Positions 33,414 to 42,479 of a stretch of DNA of 64,000 bases are shown piece by piece. The notes under the pieces are model-generated. The model was not told where the DNA came from and did not search any database. It saw nothing but the letters and a program-made list of their open reading frames with translations. Position numbers and translations under genes: made by a program. Position 1 is the stretch's first letter. Every line of letters begins with the position of its first letter. Source of the stretch: Streptomyces sp. NBC_00224 (lineage in GTDB: Bacteria > Actinomycetota > Actinomycetes > Streptomycetales > Streptomycetaceae); NCBI RefSeq assembly GCF_041435195.1, contig NZ_CP108106.1:682001-746000 (forward strand), in the 5' to 3' direction.

Positions 33414-33678
33414 CCGCCCCCCAAGCCCTGGGGGCAGTCAGGGCCTGCTGCTCCGCAAAGCCGTGTCCCTGGGGCCGTCGCTGCTCGGCCGCCAGATGGC
33501 AGCGGCACAGGGGACGCAAGCAGCGCGCACTCGTCCCGGAAGGCGGACACCTCGTCCGCCTTGATCCGCCTTGATCCGCATTGATCGCCCGTTTATACGC
33601 CATTGATTGCCGCTGCCTACGTTCCGGTGGTCGCGGCGGTGAAGTGCCGTCGCGCGGACGCCACAAGGAGGCGGATCG

Positions 33679-34866
33679 ATGCGAGGCAACATGGCGCTGC
33701 TCGCCACGGGAGCGGTGGTCCTCAGCACGGCGCTGCTCGGTACGGCGGGGCAGGGCACGAGCGCGAACGCGGAGCCGCGTGAGAAAAGGGCCGTCACGGT
33801 CGACGAGGTCGTCGCCAAGGACACGCTGAGCCAGATGAACCGGCAGCGGCCGCTGGTGGCCGCCGCCGACAAGATCAGATGGCAGCTGGAGCGCGGCAGT
33901 TACGCCGGCTTCGCCGGGATCGGACTGGAGCAGGACCGGGTCGCCCTGTGGTGGAAGGGCGAGATACCCGTCAAGGTCCAGCGCACGATCGAGGAGGCAC
34001 GGCGCACGGCCCCGGTGCGCGTGGCGGACGCGCGCTACTCACTGAACGAGCTCAGGTCCGCCTCCGAGCGGCTGCAGGCGCAGTTGCGCAAACAACCCGG
34101 CCTGGGGCACACGGTGAAGATCCCGACGGACGGCAGCGGGCTCGTCCTCGCTACCGAGGGGACGAAACGCGCCGGGGCCGCTGCCTCACCCGCGCCTGGC
34201 GCCCTGGCTGATACTGCGGGCGTTCCGGTGCGTACGGTCGAGGAGGCACCGCTCAAGGAGCGCTCACGCGACAACGACTCCTTCCCGTGGTCGGGCGGTG
34301 CACTCCTGAAGAACAACGGCGCGCCCAACTGCACGTCGGGTTTCGGGGTGCGCAACAGCAGCGGCGCACAGTACATCCTCACTGCGGAGCACTGCGGGAA
34401 GGCAGGTGACCGGTACACCAACGGGGCGGACGCCTACATCGGTTCACCCGGGCCCGCCAACGACCCGCACGACATCATGCTGATCCCGACCTCCGATGTG
34501 GACAATTTCATGTACACCGGCGGGCGGGGCGACGAGCGCGGCGTCCGGGTCGAGGGCTGGGACTGGGTGTACCCCGGCGAGTTCCTGTGCCAGTCGGGCG
34601 CCACGAGTGCGGGGGCGACCGGCGGCCCCGTCTGCAACCTGAAGGTGCTCTACTTCTACAACGACTCCGAGGACCTGGTGGAGGCCGAGCAGACGAACGG
34701 CCAGGAGGCCGCGCGCGGCGGCGACAGCGGCGGCCCGGTGTACTCGGCCGCGGCGAACGGTGGCGCGATCGCCAAGGGCACGGTAACCCGCTCGTTGGGT
34801 GCCCGCCTCGCCTTCCAGGATTTCGGCACGGCCTGGCGGGACTTCGGCGTCTGGATCGACAAGTAG
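33679..34866 (+). CDS. secreted trypsin-fold serine protease with propeptide
   Basis: The 395-residue precursor has a signal peptide (about 1-31), a propeptide-like region to about residue 195, and a chymotrypsin-fold protease domain with catalytic His238 in LTAEHCG, Asp265 in DPHDIM and Ser350 in GGDSGGPV. Four Cys in the mature part can form two disulfides, as in the Streptomyces alpha-lytic/SGPA-like and related S1 proteases. The long propeptide probably assists folding and keeps the enzyme inactive until export. Overlap of the ribosome site AAGGAGGCGG with the start supports the ATG at 33679. A terminator follows. Confidence 0.87.
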   Translation: MRGNMALLATGAVVLSTALLGTAGQGTSANAEPREKRAVTVDEVVAKDTLSQMNRQRPLVAAADKIRWQLERGSYAGFAGIGLEQDRVALWWKGEIPVKVQRTIEEARRTAPVRVADARYSLNELRSASERLQAQLRKQPGLGHTVKIPTDGSGLVLATEGTKRAGAAASPAPGALADTAGVPVRTVEEAPLKERSRDNDSFPWSGGALLKNNGAPNCTSGFGVRNSSGAQYILTAEHCGKAGDRYTNGADAYIGSPGPANDPHDIMLIPTSDVDNFMYTGGRGDERGVRVEGWDWVYPGEFLCQSGATSAGATGGPVCNLKVLYFYNDSEDLVEAEQTNGQEAARGGDSGGPVYSAAANGGAIAKGTVTRSLGARLAFQDFGTAWRDFGVWIDK

Positions 34867-34910
34867 GGACGTGACAAGAGCGGGACGAGCGAGATCGACT
34901 TGATCCCCTG

Positions 34911-34954
34911 CCCGGGGAGAAGGCGTGGCCCCGGGGCCGCGTCTTCTCCCCGGG
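34911..34954. terminator. terminator hairpin, 12-bp stem
   Basis: CCCGGGGAGAAG at 34911-34922 pairs with CTTCTCCCCGGG at 34943-34954. It is 45 bases after the protease stop codon. Confidence 0.78.
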
Positions 34955-35021
34955 GCCCTTCAGGTTGGGCATACCGCGGTTCGGAGCCGGGGAACCGGGT
35001 CCGAACCGCGGGTACCTCCGA

Positions 35022-35043
35022 TTGAAGTCCGGTTGAAGTCCGG
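35022..35043. repeat. tandem 11-bp repeat TTGAAGTCCGG x2
   Basis: TTGAAGTCCGG occurs twice head to tail, followed by a partial third copy (TTGAA). It lies immediately upstream of the SWIM-protein gene start and could affect its expression or be a slippage product. Confidence 0.6.
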
Positions 35044-35055
35044 TTGAATGGGGGC

Positions 35056-36528
35056 GTGGCGCACGAAGTGGGGTTCGACGAAGACGACTTGCGTGCCCGG
35101 GCAGGGACCCGTTCCTTCCAGCGGGCGCTGGGCTATCTGGACGCGGTGGCCGGCCTGGAGGTCGGGGAGAGCTGGATCACCGCCAGGGTGCAGGGCACCG
35201 ACGTCTACGAGGTCGAGCTCACCCTGGACGGCGGCAGCGCAGTCCTCGGGGACTGCTCCTGCCCGTACGGGCAGGAGGGCCACTTCTGCAAGCACTGTGT
35301 GGCGGTGGGAATGACAGTGCTGCGGCAGGCGGAGGCGATCCCGCGGCAGCGGGCCGCCGCCGCAGCCAGGGCCGACGCGCTCGAAGCGTGGCTGCGGGCG
35401 CTGTCCCGCGAGGAGTTGCTGACACTGCTGCGGGAACAGCTCACCGACGACCGGGAGTTGCGCCGCCGCCTGGAGCTGCGGGCCACGGCGGCCGGCTCCG
35501 ACCTCGGCACCATCCGCGACCGCGTCCTCGCCCTGCTCGATCCCCGCCCCTTCGCGCGGTACGGCTACGTCGAGTACGCCGACGCGCACGCCTAAGCCCG
35601 GCAGGCCCAGGAGGCGGTGGCCGCGCTGCACACGCTGACGGCGAACGGCCGGCCGGCGGACGCCGCGGCACTGGCCCGGGAGACGATCGAGACGCTCTGC
35701 CGGACATACGAGGAGATCGACGACTCCGACGGCGCCGTCGCAGAGGTCGCCTCCAGGCTCACCGAGGCCCACCTGCAGGCGTGCCGCGCGGCGCGGCCCG
35801 ATCCGGACGACCTGGCCCAATGGCTGGTCGGCCACCTCCTCGGGCACCTGGGCGACGCCATGGACATCGATGTGTACGACTACCGCGGGGTGCTCGGGGA
35901 GGCGGGGCTCGCCCGGGTGCGGCGCCTTGCGACCGAGGCACGGCGGCGCAAGCCGTCCGGTTGGGCGGAGAAGTACCTGTTGGAGCGGTTGGTCAAGGCG
36001 GAGGGCGATGTGGACGCCCTGGTCGCCGTGCGCCGCGACCGCTTCCTCGCGCACCACTCGCTCGATGCTTACCAGCGACTGCGGACCGCGGCCAAGGCCG
36101 CCGGCTGCTGGGACCACGAACGCGAAACTGCCCTCGAAGCGCTGCGCGAGGACGCCCGACGGCAGCGGCGCGGCGGGTACGGCGGCCCGGTGCTGATCGA
36201 CGCCCTGGTCGACGACGGCGACCTGGACGCCGCCTGGCGGGCCGCGCACGACGGCGCCGACGCGGGGCAGTGGCTCACCCTCGCCGACCGATCGGCCGAC
36301 ACACACCCCGCCGACGCCCTCGCCGTCTACCTGCGTCTGGTCGAACCGCTGAAGAAGACCACCGGTGACCGCGCCTACCAGCAGATGGCCCGGCTGCTGC
36401 TCGGCGCCCGCGCCTGCCACAGGACGCTGGGCACCGAGCAGGAGTTCACCGAGTATCTCGGCGCCCTGCGGACGGATCAAAAACGCAAGCGCAACCTGAT
36501 GAAGATCCTTGACCAGCACGGACTGTGA
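35056..36528 (+). pseudogene. SWIM zinc-finger protein gene interrupted by one in-frame TAA
   Basis: The first half (from GTG 35056) encodes the SWIM zinc finger GDCSCPYGQEGHFCKHC (C-x-C...C-x-H) and stops at TAA 35593-35595 after YVEYADAHA. Translation in the same frame continues without any gap as ARQAQEAVAALHTLTANGRP and runs to 36528 as an all-helical domain (about 310 residues). Relatives have both parts in one chain, and the stop is one base from a Tyr codon (TAC), so a single nonsense mutation is the simplest reading. A GTG at 35617 could restart the second half as a separate protein, though without a ribosome site. Sequencing error is possible. Confidence 0.75.
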
Positions 36529-36644
36529 CGATGGGGCACCTCTTCTCCGTCGGCCACCCCAGGCACGGTCCACCGCGACGCGCCGACCGGATCAGGCCGA
36601 GGCGGATGCGGGCATCTCGTTGGTCTCCTCGATGTGGTCGAGGG

Positions 36645-37961
36645 TCAGCCGGGGGATCCGACGCGGGCCACCTGCTGGTCGGCCAGCGCGCGCTGGGCGC
36701 GGAAGTTCTCGCGGTAGGCGTCGTGCACCGCCGCGTCGTCGTACTTGAGGAGCGCCTCGTCGTTCGTCGTCAACGCGCTCTTCGTGTACGGGTGGCTGCC
36801 AGTGAAGACAATCTTCTGGTCGGCGTTGCCGAGGTAGGTCCCGTCGATCAGAAGGTACTTGGAGTGCGTGGCTGTCGCGTTCCGCGTCGTCGGGTCGCCG
36901 TCGCCGTCGTCCGCGTCGTCCAGGCGGTGCAGGGCGATCCCGCCGAACCTGGTCGGCTTGGACAGCTGGTCGGCGATCGCCGTACCGGCCCCTTCGACGT
37001 CGAGGTAGCGGTAGACGATGTCGACGTAACAGCCCGCGTCGTCGAGCTCCCACAGCTTCTTCGCGACCTCGGGCCGGGTGATCTGGTGCATCGCGACCCT
37101 GACGACGGTGCGGCCGTCCTCGGTGCCGTGGCCCGGAGAGTTTCCGTAGCAGGCGGGCTGCCCGTTCACCGGGTTGTCGACGGTGTTGAGGATGTTGAGG
37201 ATCGGGTCGGAGGCGGCCCGGGGGAAGAAGTACGCCTTCGCGTTGCCCGCCGGATACTCCGTCGGGTAGTCGGCGACCTGCGCCTTCGTCCCGGCCTGGG
37301 CAGCCGCGAGGTCGTTGAAGTAGCCGGTGTACGCGGCGTACAGCGCGGTGTTGCCGGCCACGGTCAGCGCGTCGTTGAAAGCGTGCTGCCGGTCCCACGG
37401 GGTCTGGTTGGCGGACGTCTGCACGACCACGTTGTCCACCGGGACCGTGCCCGTGCCACTGCCGGTGGTGCGGGAGAAGAGCACGAACTTGTTGTGGTTG
37501 ACGCCGTGGAAGGAGTCGCCCGGGTTCGGGTCCTTGGCGAGGCACGCCTGGTTCTCCGCGCAGACCCGCACCCATGAAGTGCCGGACCCCGTAGCGGGCT
37601 TGAGGCCTTCGACGAGCTTCGGGTACGTGACCTTGCCCGCCCAGTGCAGCAGGCTCTCGTTGTCCAGGACGACCTGGACGTTCACGCCGCGCTGGTGCGC
37701 CGCGGTCAGCCGGGCCGCGAGGTAGTCCGAGCCGAGCACGTACATCGACATCTTGATGTCCGAGCCCCTCTGGGCCCCGTCGACGAGCCGGGCTATGTGG
37801 CCGAACACCGCGTCCTGGGCGGCCGTGTCCCCCGTCGGGTTGTTGAACACCGCGCCGGTGGTGACGAGCGGCACCGGATCGGCAACGGCAGGGGCGGGAG
37901 CGGCCGCGAACAGGGCGGGCACTCCCAGCGCCAGGGCGAGCAGAGATCGGGGCGTCTTCAT
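36645..37961 (-). CDS. secreted phospholipase D-like protein
   Basis: The 438-residue protein has a signal peptide (LLALALGVPALFAAAPAPAVA) and two HKD-like motifs: HNKFVLFS in the first half, lacking the usual Asp, and HSKYLLIDG in the second half, with full H-x-K-x4-D. This arrangement is typical of secreted actinomycete PLD-superfamily members that hydrolyse phosphodiesters in lipids or nucleic acids. Six or more Cys suggest disulfides. The ATG at 37961 opens the signal sequence. A short palindrome TATAC-AGCC-GTATA lies 12 bases upstream. Substrate is unknown. Confidence 0.83.
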   Translation of the reverse strand: MKTPRSLLALALGVPALFAAAPAPAVADPVPLVTTGAVFNNPTGDTAAQDAVFGHIARLVDGAQRGSDIKMSMYVLGSDYLAARLTAAHQRGVNVQVVLDNESLLHWAGKVTYPKLVEGLKPATGSGTSWVRVCAENQACLAKDPNPGDSFHGVNHNKFVLFSRTTGSGTGTVPVDNVVVQTSANQTPWDRQHAFNDALTVAGNTALYAAYTGYFNDLAAAQAGTKAQVADYPTEYPAGNAKAYFFPRAASDPILNILNTVDNPVNGQPACYGNSPGHGTEDGRTVVRVAMHQITRPEVAKKLWELDDAGCYVDIVYRYLDVEGAGTAIADQLSKPTRFGGIALHRLDDADDGDGDPTTRNATATHSKYLLIDGTYLGNADQKIVFTGSHPYTKSALTTNDEALLKYDDAAVHDAYRENFRAQRALADQQVARVGSPG

Positions 37962-37972
37962 GCCGCACACTT

Positions 37973-37986
37973 TATACAGCCGTATA
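37973..37986. promoter_or_regulatory. palindrome TATACAGCCGTATA upstream of the PLD-like gene
   Basis: Perfect 5-base arms TATAC/GTATA with a 4-base centre, placed 12-25 bases before the start codon. This would overlap a -10 region or transcription start, so a repressor bound here would block expression. No adjacent regulator gene is evident. Confidence 0.45.
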
Positions 37987-38307
37987 CCCGGGGCTCGGGG
38001 CACCCCTACCTCGCCGGGAACAGCAGATCCAGACCAGTCTTGTGGTGCCCTTGTCCGCAGCAGTGCCGGGAAGCGGTAAAGCCGGACGTCTGCCAGGTGG
38101 GCCGCACGGGCCGGTGCCGGCGGACGTCCGGTGACCGCTCACTCGGCTTCGATGGCGAGGCGGTCGGTGGACGGCAGCCGAATGGGCATCTCATCCCCGT
38201 ACCAGGCATATTCGATACCCGACAGGTACCCGTCGGCGACGCCAGGGATACCGGGGCGCGCCGCCGCGATGCGCGCCTTCCTCTCCGGCCGATCCCCCGG
38301 AACGGGC
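37987..38307. other. interval with possible C-terminal gene scrap
   Basis: On the minus strand a frame ending at 38139 reads IPGVADGYLSGIEYAWYGD then EMPIRLPSTDRLAIEAE before its stop, protein-like but without a start outside the kinase gene. It may be a truncated gene end. Nothing else is seen. Confidence 0.3.
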
Positions 38308-38970
38308 TCAGACGCGGCGCCTGGCCGCGGCCAGGGCATCCTTGACCTCGCGCCCCACGCGGGCTGCATCCTCAGGGTTGTTCACCACATCGGTGTGGTT
38401 CATGTCGACGACGAGGACGTCGCTGGCCGAGTAGTGCTGGTGCACCCAGTCGTCGTAGCCGGACCACAGGGTGCGGTAGTACTCGACGAGAGTGTCGTCC
38501 TGCTCGAAGTCGCGGCCCCGCAGCCCGATGCGGTGCAGTACCGTCTGGAAGTCCGCCTTGAGGTAGACCATGAGATCGGGTGCCTTGCGGTACGGCAGGC
38601 CGTCGATCTCGCGCATCATCTCGGCGAGCAGCCCCTCGTACACCTGCATCTCAAGGGAGCTGATCCGGCCCAGATCGTGATTGACCTTGGCGAAATACCA
38701 GTCCTCGTAGATGGACCGGTCCAGGACATTGTCACCCTGCTTGTACGCCTCCTTGATCGAGGCGAACCGCGTCTGCAGGAAGTACAGCTGAAGCAGGAAG
38801 GGGTAGCGCTTCGCCTGGATCTCCTCGGGGCTCGCCGTGTAGAACAGCGGAAGGATCGGATTGTCTTCCACGCTCTCGTAGAAGACCGTGCTGCCCAGCT
38901 CCTTCGCGAGCATTTCGGCAACGCTCGTCTTACCGATCCCGATCATGCCTCCGACGCAGATCACTGCCAT
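38308..38970 (-). CDS. deoxynucleoside kinase (dNK/dGK-dAK family)
   Basis: The 220-residue protein has P-loop GGMIGIGKTS at 7-16, the ERS/DRS-type motif DRSIYEDWYF near 85-94, and the lid RGRDFEQDD near 151-159, all hallmarks of the deoxynucleoside kinase family. The family phosphorylates deoxynucleosides with ATP as a salvage step; bacterial members mostly prefer dA, dG or dC. The ATG follows GTGAGGT. Such kinases are better known in Firmicutes and mollicutes than in Streptomyces, so acquisition by transfer is plausible. Confidence 0.85.
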   Translation of the reverse strand: MAVICVGGMIGIGKTSVAEMLAKELGSTVFYESVEDNPILPLFYTASPEEIQAKRYPFLLQLYFLQTRFASIKEAYKQGDNVLDRSIYEDWYFAKVNHDLGRISSLEMQVYEGLLAEMMREIDGLPYRKAPDLMVYLKADFQTVLHRIGLRGRDFEQDDTLVEYYRTLWSGYDDWVHQHYSASDVLVVDMNHTDVVNNPEDAARVGREVKDALAAARRRV

Positions 38971-39298
38971 ACCTCACTTCTCCCCGGGGGTCATCTGTGT
39001 GCGGGCGGGCGGCCCACATCGCTGAGACGCAGGCCGGCGGGGTCACTCAACTCCCCTACGGCCTTCGTGCTCAGCATCATGTGGTCCTCGTCCAGGCCAA
39101 GGCCCCGACGCAGGCCGGAGTCCTCGACCGGCCGGACCGGCCGTTGCGCAGGTGCCCCGTTACCGCGAAGCGCCCACCCTCCCGCGGCCACCCTGAAGGA
39201 TAAACGGCCACTCGCCCCGTACCGGCCAGAGCACCGCCTCCCACCCCGGGCACCCGTTCCGGCAGAGTCTCGCGGGCTCCGCCGCGGCCATGATCGCC
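38971..39298. other. interval with unidentified short reading frame
   Basis: A minus-strand frame ending at 38991 reads SGLRRGLGLDEDHMMLSTKA then VGELSDPAGLRLSDVGRPP and stops 21 bases before the kinase start. It has coding-like composition but no convincing start or ribosome site, so it could be the tail of a lost upstream gene or a small partner of the kinase. Confidence 0.3.
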
Positions 39299-39826
39299 TC
39301 AGTCCGTCGTCGGTGTCTGCGGTTGGTCGCCGAGGGAGATCAGCAGGGTGCGGAGGTGCTGCACGAGTTGTTTGCGCTCGGTGGGAGCCAGGCCGCCGAG
39401 GAGGCGTTCCTCGTTGGCCAAGTGGTGTTCTACGAGGTCCTCGGTGGCGCGGATGCCTGCGTCCGTCAAGGAGATGAGGACGCGGCGCCGGTGGGTGGGG
39501 TCGAGCTCGCGGTCGACGAGGCCCTTGTCGACGAGCCGGTCGATGCGGTTCGTGAGCGCCGCCGAGCTGACCATCGCGGCCGTGCTGAGCTCTCCCGCGC
39601 TGACGGTGTACGGCTGGCCCGAGCGGTAGAGCGTCGCGAGGACGTCAAACTCCCACGGCTCGACGCCGTACTGCGCGAAGTGCTCTTTGAGGGCCCGCTC
39701 AAGCAGGCGGGAAGCACGTGACAGGCGGCCGATCACGGCCATCGGCGAGCAGTCGAGGTCGGGCCGGACCTGCTGCCACTGCCGGATGATCGCGTCCACG
39801 CCGTCGCCCGGTGGGGTTGCCGCCAT
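39299..39826 (-). CDS. MarR-family transcriptional regulator
   Basis: The 175-residue product has the MarR winged helix: EPWEFDVLATLYRSG, YTVSAGELSTAAMVSSAALTNRIDRLVDKG and VDRELDPTHRRRVLISLTDAG, the last being the wing with its conserved D-x-R-R motif. AAGGGAGG before the ATG at 39826 sets the start. It is divergent from the epimerase-NTF2 fusion gene, and two near-identical palindromes lie between them, so it probably represses both genes until a ligand or oxidant releases it. Confidence 0.87.
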   Translation of the reverse strand: MAATPPGDGVDAIIRQWQQVRPDLDCSPMAVIGRLSRASRLLERALKEHFAQYGVEPWEFDVLATLYRSGQPYTVSAGELSTAAMVSSAALTNRIDRLVDKGLVDRELDPTHRRRVLISLTDAGIRATEDLVEHHLANEERLLGGLAPTERKQLVQHLRTLLISLGDQPQTPTTD

Positions 39827-39893
39827 GTGTCCTCCCTTGTGGGGTCCTGCCTCGCCGGGCCGGCCGTCGATCCGACTTCGCCACGAGCCTAAC

Positions 39894-39909
39894 ACTTCGA
39901 CGTCGAAGT
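39894..39909. promoter_or_regulatory. MarR operator 1
   Basis: ACTTCGAC-GTCGAAGT is a perfect 16-base palindrome in the divergent control region. Confidence 0.75.
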
Positions 39910-39939
39910 TTTTGACATCGCGGCAGCCTCGTGTCTAAT

Positions 39940-39955
39940 ATTTCGACATCGAAGT
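39940..39955. promoter_or_regulatory. MarR operator 2
   Basis: ATTTCGACATCGAAGT repeats the first site with two changes, centres 46 bases apart, close to the epimerase-gene side. The TTCGA-CN-TCGAAGT core is shared. Confidence 0.72.
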
Positions 39956-40006
39956 TTTCGACCGACGCTCAACCAGGGTGCTCGGCTTCCGCGAAAGGTG
40001 ATTCCC

Positions 40007-41320
40007 GTGAAGGTCCTTCTCATCGGCGCCTCCGGCTACATCGGCTCCGCCGTCTCCGCGCATCTGGCCGACGCCGGTCACCAGGTGGTCGCGCTGGTAC
40101 GTGACGCCCACCGCCCGGACGCCGGACACGAGCAGCGCGTCGGAGACCTGGCCGACCCCGCCTCACTCACCCGCGCAGTCACCTCCGACATCGACGCCGT
40201 CGTCAACCTCGCGCCCCCGACCGGCGACGCCGCGGTGGACGCCGCAGCGATCACCGCGCTCACCGACCCGCTGCGCGGCACCGGGCGCGCGTTCGTGTAC
40301 GCGAGCGGCGTATGGGTCCTCGGCGCCACTGGCCCGGACGCCGCCGACGAGAACGCCCCGGTCAACCCGCTGCCGATCGTCGGATACCGTCCGGCAATCG
40401 AGCGCCAGGTGCTCGACACCGCCGAAGCCGGCGTGCGGGCAACGGTGATCCGCCCCGGCATCGTGCACGGAAACGGCGGCGGCATACCCGCGCTGCTCGT
40501 CGACCTCGCTCGCAAGCACGGGACCCCGAGGTATGTCGGCGAGGAGGCCGTGCACTGGCCGATGGTGCACGTCGACGACCTGGCCGACCTGTTCGTCGCC
40601 ACCGTCGAGAAGGCGCCCGCCGGCAGCCTGTGGCATGGTGTCGCCGAATCCGCGGTCCTGGTACGCGACCTCGCGGCAGCGGCCGGAGCGGCGGCCGGGG
40701 TCGGCGGCGAGCCGCAGTCGTGGCCTCTGGAGGACGCCCGCGCGGAGCTCGGCACACCGTTCGCCGACGCGCTCGCCCTCGACCAGACCGTCAGCGGAGA
40801 TGCGGCGCGCGAAGGCCTCGGCTGGCTGCCGCGGCGCGCGGGAGCGGTCGCCGACGTAAGCGAACTCTCGTACCCGCAGGTGGACACGAACGGCATCGAG
40901 GTGTTCGGTGCGGCGGACGGGCAGCAGGCCGACGTCGAGGCCATCGTCCGCTTCGTGGCGGGCGTCCAGTACGCGCAGCGGAACGAGCTCGTCGACGCGT
41001 TCATGAGCAACTTCCGCAAGCAGCACCCGGTGTGGACGACCGCGCACGGCAAGCGGCTGTCGGGCTGGGACGAGATCGACGACTTCACGCGCCAGGTACT
41101 GCCCGGCGCGATGAAGCAGTCGACGGCCACCTACGAGGTCGTGCGGATCCTGTTCGTCCGCCCGGACGTCGCCGCGGTCAACGTCCGCCAGCGGCCGGTC
41201 ACCCTCGACGGACAGCCCATCGAGGACCAGCCGGAAGGCCGCCCGATGTACGTCCTCGCCAAGGAAAACGGCCGCTGGCGGATCGCGGCCGCGCAGAACA
41301 CCCAGGTCTTCTCCGGCTGA
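40007..41320 (+). CDS. NAD(P)-dependent epimerase-like protein fused to an NTF2/SgcJ-like domain
   Basis: The 437-residue product begins with an extended-SDR Rossmann motif LLIGASGYIGS (4-14) and continues as an atypical NAD(P)-binding epimerase/dehydratase to about residue 290, with YRPAIERQVL standing in for the usual YxxxK motif (Lys replaced). Residues about 305-437 form a separate SgcJ/EcaC-type NTF2-like domain (DVEAIVRFVAGVQYAQRN through WRIAAAQNTQVFSG). These domains normally occur as separate proteins. The GTG at 40007 follows GAAAGG. It is under the divergent MarR regulator. The substrate is unknown. Confidence 0.82.
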   Translation: MKVLLIGASGYIGSAVSAHLADAGHQVVALVRDAHRPDAGHEQRVGDLADPASLTRAVTSDIDAVVNLAPPTGDAAVDAAAITALTDPLRGTGRAFVYASGVWVLGATGPDAADENAPVNPLPIVGYRPAIERQVLDTAEAGVRATVIRPGIVHGNGGGIPALLVDLARKHGTPRYVGEEAVHWPMVHVDDLADLFVATVEKAPAGSLWHGVAESAVLVRDLAAAAGAAAGVGGEPQSWPLEDARAELGTPFADALALDQTVSGDAAREGLGWLPRRAGAVADVSELSYPQVDTNGIEVFGAADGQQADVEAIVRFVAGVQYAQRNELVDAFMSNFRKQHPVWTTAHGKRLSGWDEIDDFTRQVLPGAMKQSTATYEVVRILFVRPDVAAVNVRQRPVTLDGQPIEDQPEGRPMYVLAKENGRWRIAAAQNTQVFSG

Positions 41321-41343
41321 CGCGCCGGACGCCCGCCCGTCGC

Positions 41344-41380
41344 GGCCCGGCTCCGATGGCATCCCCACCGGAGTCGGGCC
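41344..41380. terminator. terminator hairpin
   Basis: GGCCCGGCTCCGATGG at 41344-41359 pairs with 41365-41380 apart from one wobble and one mismatch. It lies between the convergent epimerase and ComB-like genes. Confidence 0.65.
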
Positions 41381-41494
41381 TCGCTCATCGGGTCCAGAAG
41401 GTTCGCCCACCACTCCAGGGCATCCGCCGCAGGATCACCGTCGCCGAGTCGGCGATCTCCGCCGACCCCGACGGGCATTCCCAGGAGGCTGCGC

Positions 41495-42235
41495 CTACTC
41501 GGCGGCAGTGAACGCGCCACCAGTGAGGACGGGGACAACTGCGCAGGCATCCAGCTCCGTTGCGATGGCGACGTCGTCGGCATAACCCCACTCGATGAGT
41601 TCACGTCCCGAGGAACAGTCCGCGACAGCGACACCGGCGTTCGGCACACCGTCAAAGGCCGCGGCCGCCATGGCTGCTTCCGGCGAGAGCTGGTCCCGGC
41701 CGCATCGGCGCAGCGCGGCGATCACAGCTCCGGCGCCGAGCAGGTCTTCAAGCGCCGGCCTGAGGCTGCCGTCGGGCCAGCGCTCGCCCGAGGCAATCAC
41801 CGCGACAGGCCGCTCGGCCGTTCCATAGCCCCGATCGGCCAGCCAACGGCCGACAGCGGTCGAGTTCCGCAGCGATCCAGCGACCACCATCGATTCCCCT
41901 GCCGCCGCGGCGATGGTGGATCCGTTGGGTGAGGGGAGCACCAGCCGAGGAGTGAAGGGGGCACGTCGCAATGCGGCCGGTGACAGCGACCACGGTGACG
42001 TCTCGGTGGCCTTGCTCCGCCCCACAGCCAGGCCGGCACCCAGCTCGTCAGCGAATACCGCTGCGGTCTCGTCCCTCCAGCGGTAGGGAAACACCCGAGT
42101 CCCCGACTCCACCGCGACCGTCACCGATGTCGTGAACGACAGCACATCGACGACGACAAGACAGGCAGCGTCCTTCGCCAGAGCAGCCGCACCAGCAGGT
42201 CCCCAATCGAACCGCACCCCGTGATCTGCCTGCAT
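41495..42235 (-). CDS. ComB-like 2-phosphosulfolactate phosphatase family protein
   Basis: The 246-residue protein shows the ComB family motifs CLVVVDVLSFTTSVTVA near 26-42, RLVLPSPNGST near 97-107 and VAVIASGERWPDGSLRPALEDLLGAG. In methanogens ComB dephosphorylates 2-phosphosulfolactate during coenzyme M synthesis; in actinomycetes the family is common and its substrate is unclear, possibly sulfolactate-type sulfonates. The start at 42235 is chosen because GGGGGA lies 10 bases upstream; the ATG at 42250 lacks such a site. Confidence 0.8.
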   Translation of the reverse strand: MQADHGVRFDWGPAGAAALAKDAACLVVVDVLSFTTSVTVAVESGTRVFPYRWRDETAAVFADELGAGLAVGRSKATETSPWSLSPAALRRAPFTPRLVLPSPNGSTIAAAAGESMVVAGSLRNSTAVGRWLADRGYGTAERPVAVIASGERWPDGSLRPALEDLLGAGAVIAALRRCGRDQLSPEAAMAAAAFDGVPNAGVAVADCSSGRELIEWGYADDVAIATELDACAVVPVLTGGAFTAAE

Positions 42236-42479
42236 GAACCAATCCCCCATGACCGAAGATCATGCCAGGCCGAGCCGGCAGCCCCCGCGACGGTCCCCGG
42301 CATGCGCTACGCCCCACAGGCCGTCACCAGTCAAGGGCAACGGCACAGCCGCGGCGCTGAACGAACGACGCTCTGCTGCCGGGCCCGGACAGGGCGGCCT
42401 CACTCGTGACAGTCACCGAACACGATCGGTACCACCAGCCCAGGGGCTCACCCCTGTTGACCGCGCTGGGCACCTCGGC

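Noticed and set aside
35593..35595. Programmed recoding of the TAA in the SWIM gene
   Set aside because: TAA is not a selenocysteine or pyrrolysine codon and no recoding structure is visible; a point mutation or sequencing error is simpler.
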